62,004 bases of DNA from NCBI GenBank assembly GCA_037447655.1, contig JBBHKE010003439.1, forward strand, positions 11,260 to 73,263, in the 5' to 3' direction. Shown in pieces: positions 59,346 through 62,004 of this stretch. The stretch comes from Zygnema cylindricum (taxonomy: Eukaryota > Streptophyta > Zygnematophyceae > Zygnematales > Zygnemataceae). A program made the position numbers and the translations under genes. The notes below the pieces were generated by a model. The model was not told the origin of the DNA. It did not search any database and saw nothing but the letters and a program-made list of their open reading frames with translations. Position 1 is the stretch's first letter, and the number at the start of each line of letters is the position of its first letter.

Positions 59346-59799
59346 TTTTTTTTTTTATATATAAATATATATCAGTCAGTGTGGTATTAATTGTGGTATT
59401 AATTGTGGTATGGATGCAGGCTTCATGTTTTATCCCAAGTTGTTGTACGCGTGTTAACTTGAATTTTTCCTCGCTCTAGTACTTAAAGCTTTACTTTTTA
59501 AGTATTAATAGTATCTTGTCTATGAGTTTCTTTTGCAATGTTTTCCTTCGTTGATTTTTTTGTTTATAGGTGAGTTTTTCCGTTCCTGTTTATATTTTCC
59601 TTTCTTTCATTTTTATGTACCGAGATGGTATACCATCGCTTGTTTTTAATATCAAGTATACAACCTATGAGTTGCTTCAACTATGCAATAACGCCTTCCC
59701 CCCGTAAAAAAAAACAAATAAATATATAAATATGTAAAAGAAAAATAATTATCCTAAAAAATATTAATAATGATAATATCCTAATAATATCCCAATAAT

Positions 59800-60268
59800 T
59801 ACCCTCGGATCGTGTTTCTTGCTCCTTCTGAATTACATGCACTATCCTTCTTCTCGCCGCGATTTTTGACTTGCGAATTTGTCTTTTTTCTCTCCATCTT
59901 CGCGACAATTTCACGTCGTAATGTTTTACCTTCAAATTTGAATTTCTTGCCCTTCCCTCACTGTGCAAAAGCACCTCCTTCCCATTGTGTTGTTTTAACT
60001 ACGAATCGAGTTTCCATCACCTCCGTCACTATGTGACAACACATTATTTCTGTCGCAATGTTTTATCGTTGGGCCTCGTTTTTTGCTCCTTCCACTTTAC
60101 ATACGGTGCCTTTTTCCTTGTCGCGATGTTTTTTGTTTGAATTTAGTTTATTTCCCTCTCCCAGTATGCAACGACTTCTTGTTGTGATGTTTTACCTTTG
60201 GATCTAGTTTATTGCTCCTCCTTGACTATGGAACAACAATGTTTTTCCTGTTGTGGTGTTTTAATTGC
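59800..60268 (+). repeat. Degenerate tandem repeat of about 61-70 bp, at least six copies
   Basis: Units start at variants of tcgcgatgttttacctttgg (about 59910, 59985, 60053, 60121, 60182 and 60251). They continue with a tagtttattgctcctcc-like block and a tatgcaacaac-like block. No coding function is apparent. Confidence 0.65.
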
Positions 60269-60269
60269 A

Positions 60270-61060
60270 TATGTTTCCCGTCCTTCCCACCCTATATTTT
60301 TTCATATGTTTCCCGTTGATTGGCCGACCATGTTATGCAACATATACGTGTCCCTTCTCCCTCTCCCACCTCCTCCACCCAAACCTCAAAGCTATACACC
60401 TTCACAATGTCTTAGGTGTGATTGTCCCCCGCGCTTATCAGATAAAAAGTTGTCGGCGTTTTAAAGCCCTATGGCAATCCTTCCTCGAGTACTTTCCCTT
60501 AGTTATGTTCAGCTATATCTTCATTGGCCATACAAATAAGGATTGGGTTTTTTTTCACGACGTTTATGTCCTAGGGGCTTACGATTCGGGATCCTCTCGT
60601 ACGTTATATACTACATGCTTATAGTTGTAAAAATACATAATACATTCTCTCATAATACACTCCATCTCCCTTTATCCCACATTTCTTTTTGATCTGACGG
60701 ACGTCGCTCCTCGGCATCTCCTTCTCATGTTTTCTCTTTGGATTCTCGTCCTACCAGTTTGTGTGGGCACCACACTACCCATCTATTAGCGTTAAGGATT
60801 TGTTAGTTTTAACTTGAAATTAAAATATATAATGGTAATTTAGTGTAGGGAGACGAGGCAAGTTGTGATCCATTTTCTATAATAATGTTGTTAACACTAT
60901 TTTATGATTTTCGGCCAGAAAATATCGGTACAAAATTAGTGTTCTTAACTCTACTAAAGATGGGCAGTGTAGTGGGACTGCGTGAGACCATGGAGCTGAT
61001 GTGAAGGTCCAAACACAATATTTGATCCTTTTACCTTACAATTCTGTAGATTTTTGGAAG
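60270..61060. other. Intergenic region
   Basis: I see no gene. The open frames here lack any recognisable domain. Confidence 0.35.
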
Positions 61061-61067
61061 ATAGAAT

Positions 61068-61200
61068 ATAATCGCTATTAGTGTTGACGCTTTTTTCTCC
61101 TTGCGCGCTCACTTGTCGGACTTAGTATCCGACGGTTGATATTAAAAGATACAATCCTCACCTTCCCATTGGCCTTGAACTTTGAATAAAAAAATGCGGT
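61068..61200. mobile_element. Partial family A element
   Basis: tcgctattagtgttgacgc is the family A subterminal sequence. It is followed by ctcacttgtcggac...gtccgacgg-type hairpin DNA and a caatcctcaccttcccattgg segment shared with copies at 8870, 9360 and 22600. The right end was not found. Confidence 0.4.
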
Positions 61201-61618
61201 TTTGAGCCCCGATATTATACGCACTGAACTATCACAAAAGAAAGGTTTAGTGCGAAAATTCGGGTACCCATGTTTATAACTCAAATAGTCAAATTTGTAT
61301 TTGCGCTAACAATAATTTTTTGTAACGAACAACGTTTATTGTTCGCGGTCAAAAAAAGAAGTAAAATAAACTCCGAACCTTGTTTGTAACACAAGTTTGT
61401 CTTTGCGCTAACAACAATAGTGGTAACAAACACTTTCTATTGGTACAGAATGCCACGTATGAAATTTTGAAACTTCGAACTTCTATTGAAGCCAAAAAGT
61501 GCAAAATTTTATCCTAAACGTTCGCCCTAAAACTTTGCCCTAAAATTAAAAAACGTAAAGCTTTCTTCTTCCTTCGGTCTGTAAACTTCTTCTCTGACTC
61601 TCTCCGCCCTCTAACTTA

Positions 61619-61660
61619 ACACGTGTCGTCTTACCACCCGCGTTACTGTAATCCACGTGG
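61619..61660 (+). promoter_or_regulatory. Two G-box type motifs upstream of the last gene
   Basis: ACACGTGTC (61619-61627) and CCACGTGG (61653-61660) share the CACGTG core bound by plant bZIP and bHLH factors. They lie 65-106 bp before the ATG at 61725, the usual position for light- or ABA-responsive promoters. Confidence 0.5.
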
Positions 61661-61724
61661 CCAATGCCGTCTTTGTAGTATTTAGCGGCTTTTGACTTTG
61701 TTTTCATTTTTTGTAGTGTTTCAA

Positions 61725-62004
61725 ATGGCCTCCGTAGGGGCTTGTTTTAAAGTTAATGACATTTGCAATCCAATTTTTGGCATTAGTTATTCGAGTTTTT
61801 CAAGCAAGGAAAAGAATATTGTTGCCTCGTTTAAATTAAAACCTTCGTCTGTTAATAGGGTTCCAAATTTTAGGGTTCAGTATTTTAGGGTTCAGGATAT
61901 TAGGGCTCAAGATTGTAGCTTGCAGGATTTTAGGGTTCAAGGTTCCAGGGGTCAAATCTTTAGGAGTCAGGATTTTTCACATTTGTCCTTTTTTGGAGCT
62001 TCAA
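61725..62004 (+). CDS. N-terminus of a probable plastid-targeted protein (runs off the window)
   Basis: The frame is open from ATG 61725 to the window end (93 codons). It begins MASVGACFKVND and is rich in Ser, Lys and Arg with almost no acidic residues in the first 50, which is the composition of a chloroplast transit peptide. Residues about 48-80 come from a 15-bp direct repeat, variants of tttagggttcaggat, giving DFRVQ-like units. The mature protein is outside the window, so its identity is unknown. G-box motifs lie upstream. Confidence 0.5.
   Translation, partial: MASVGACFKVNDICNPIFGISYSSFSSKEKNIVASFKLKPSSVNRVPNFRVQYFRVQDIRAQDCSLQDFRVQGSRGQIFRSQDFSHLSFFGAS

Noticed and set aside
61840-62000. 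TTTAGGG motifs considered as a telomere or interstitial telomere array
   Set aside because: The heptamers are separated by variable sequence with a 15-bp period, and the segment is an open coding frame.

Overview
Eukaryotic nuclear DNA, AT-rich, with long introns and dense repeats. A green-lineage host (land plant or streptophyte alga) fits best. It carries a DUF1308/C7orf25-type gene and an SMG8 gene. The retrotransposon's primer-binding site matches plant-type initiator tRNA-Met as I recall it. The last gene has a plastid-transit-like start and G-box motifs. No species can be named from sequence alone.

Layout. 1-2035 (+): last two exons of a tail-anchored membrane protein whose start lies outside the window. 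2.4-11 kb: transposon land, with two tRNA-Leu(UAA) genes in opposite orientation, a hAT-like element carrying a nested second element, and four members of a TA-flanked inverted-repeat family. 11.1-16.6 kb (-): a five-exon DUF1308 gene followed by decaying tandem copies of its last exon. 16.8-21.5 kb: a Harbinger-like element, a hAT MITE and a broken hAT transposase. 22.1-37.1 kb (-): a WD40-repeat gene with at least 20 exons, most joined here by matching splice phase. 39.0-46.8 kb (+): SMG8, an NMD factor, transcribed divergently and carrying an in-frame TGA at codon 130. 47-51 kb: MITEs and dispersed repeats. 51.9-57.6 kb (+): a full-length but inactivated Ty1/copia retrotransposon with LTRs, half-tRNA primer site, polypurine tract and 5-bp target duplication. 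57.6-61.6 kb: repeats. 61.7 kb to the end (+): the start of a probable plastid-targeted protein gene.

A recurring theme is local tandem duplication. It appears as 19-100 bp duplications in intergenic DNA, a different minisatellite in many introns, duplications inside the retrotransposon and its 3' LTR, and copies of gene pieces. The most interesting case is the fourth intron of the DUF1308 gene. It contains an unspliced relic of the exon4/exon5 junction, as expected if the intron arose by tandem duplication of a segment holding an AG|GT site. The copia element is also unusual: its gag reading frame appears to begin inside the LTR and to read through the primer-binding site.
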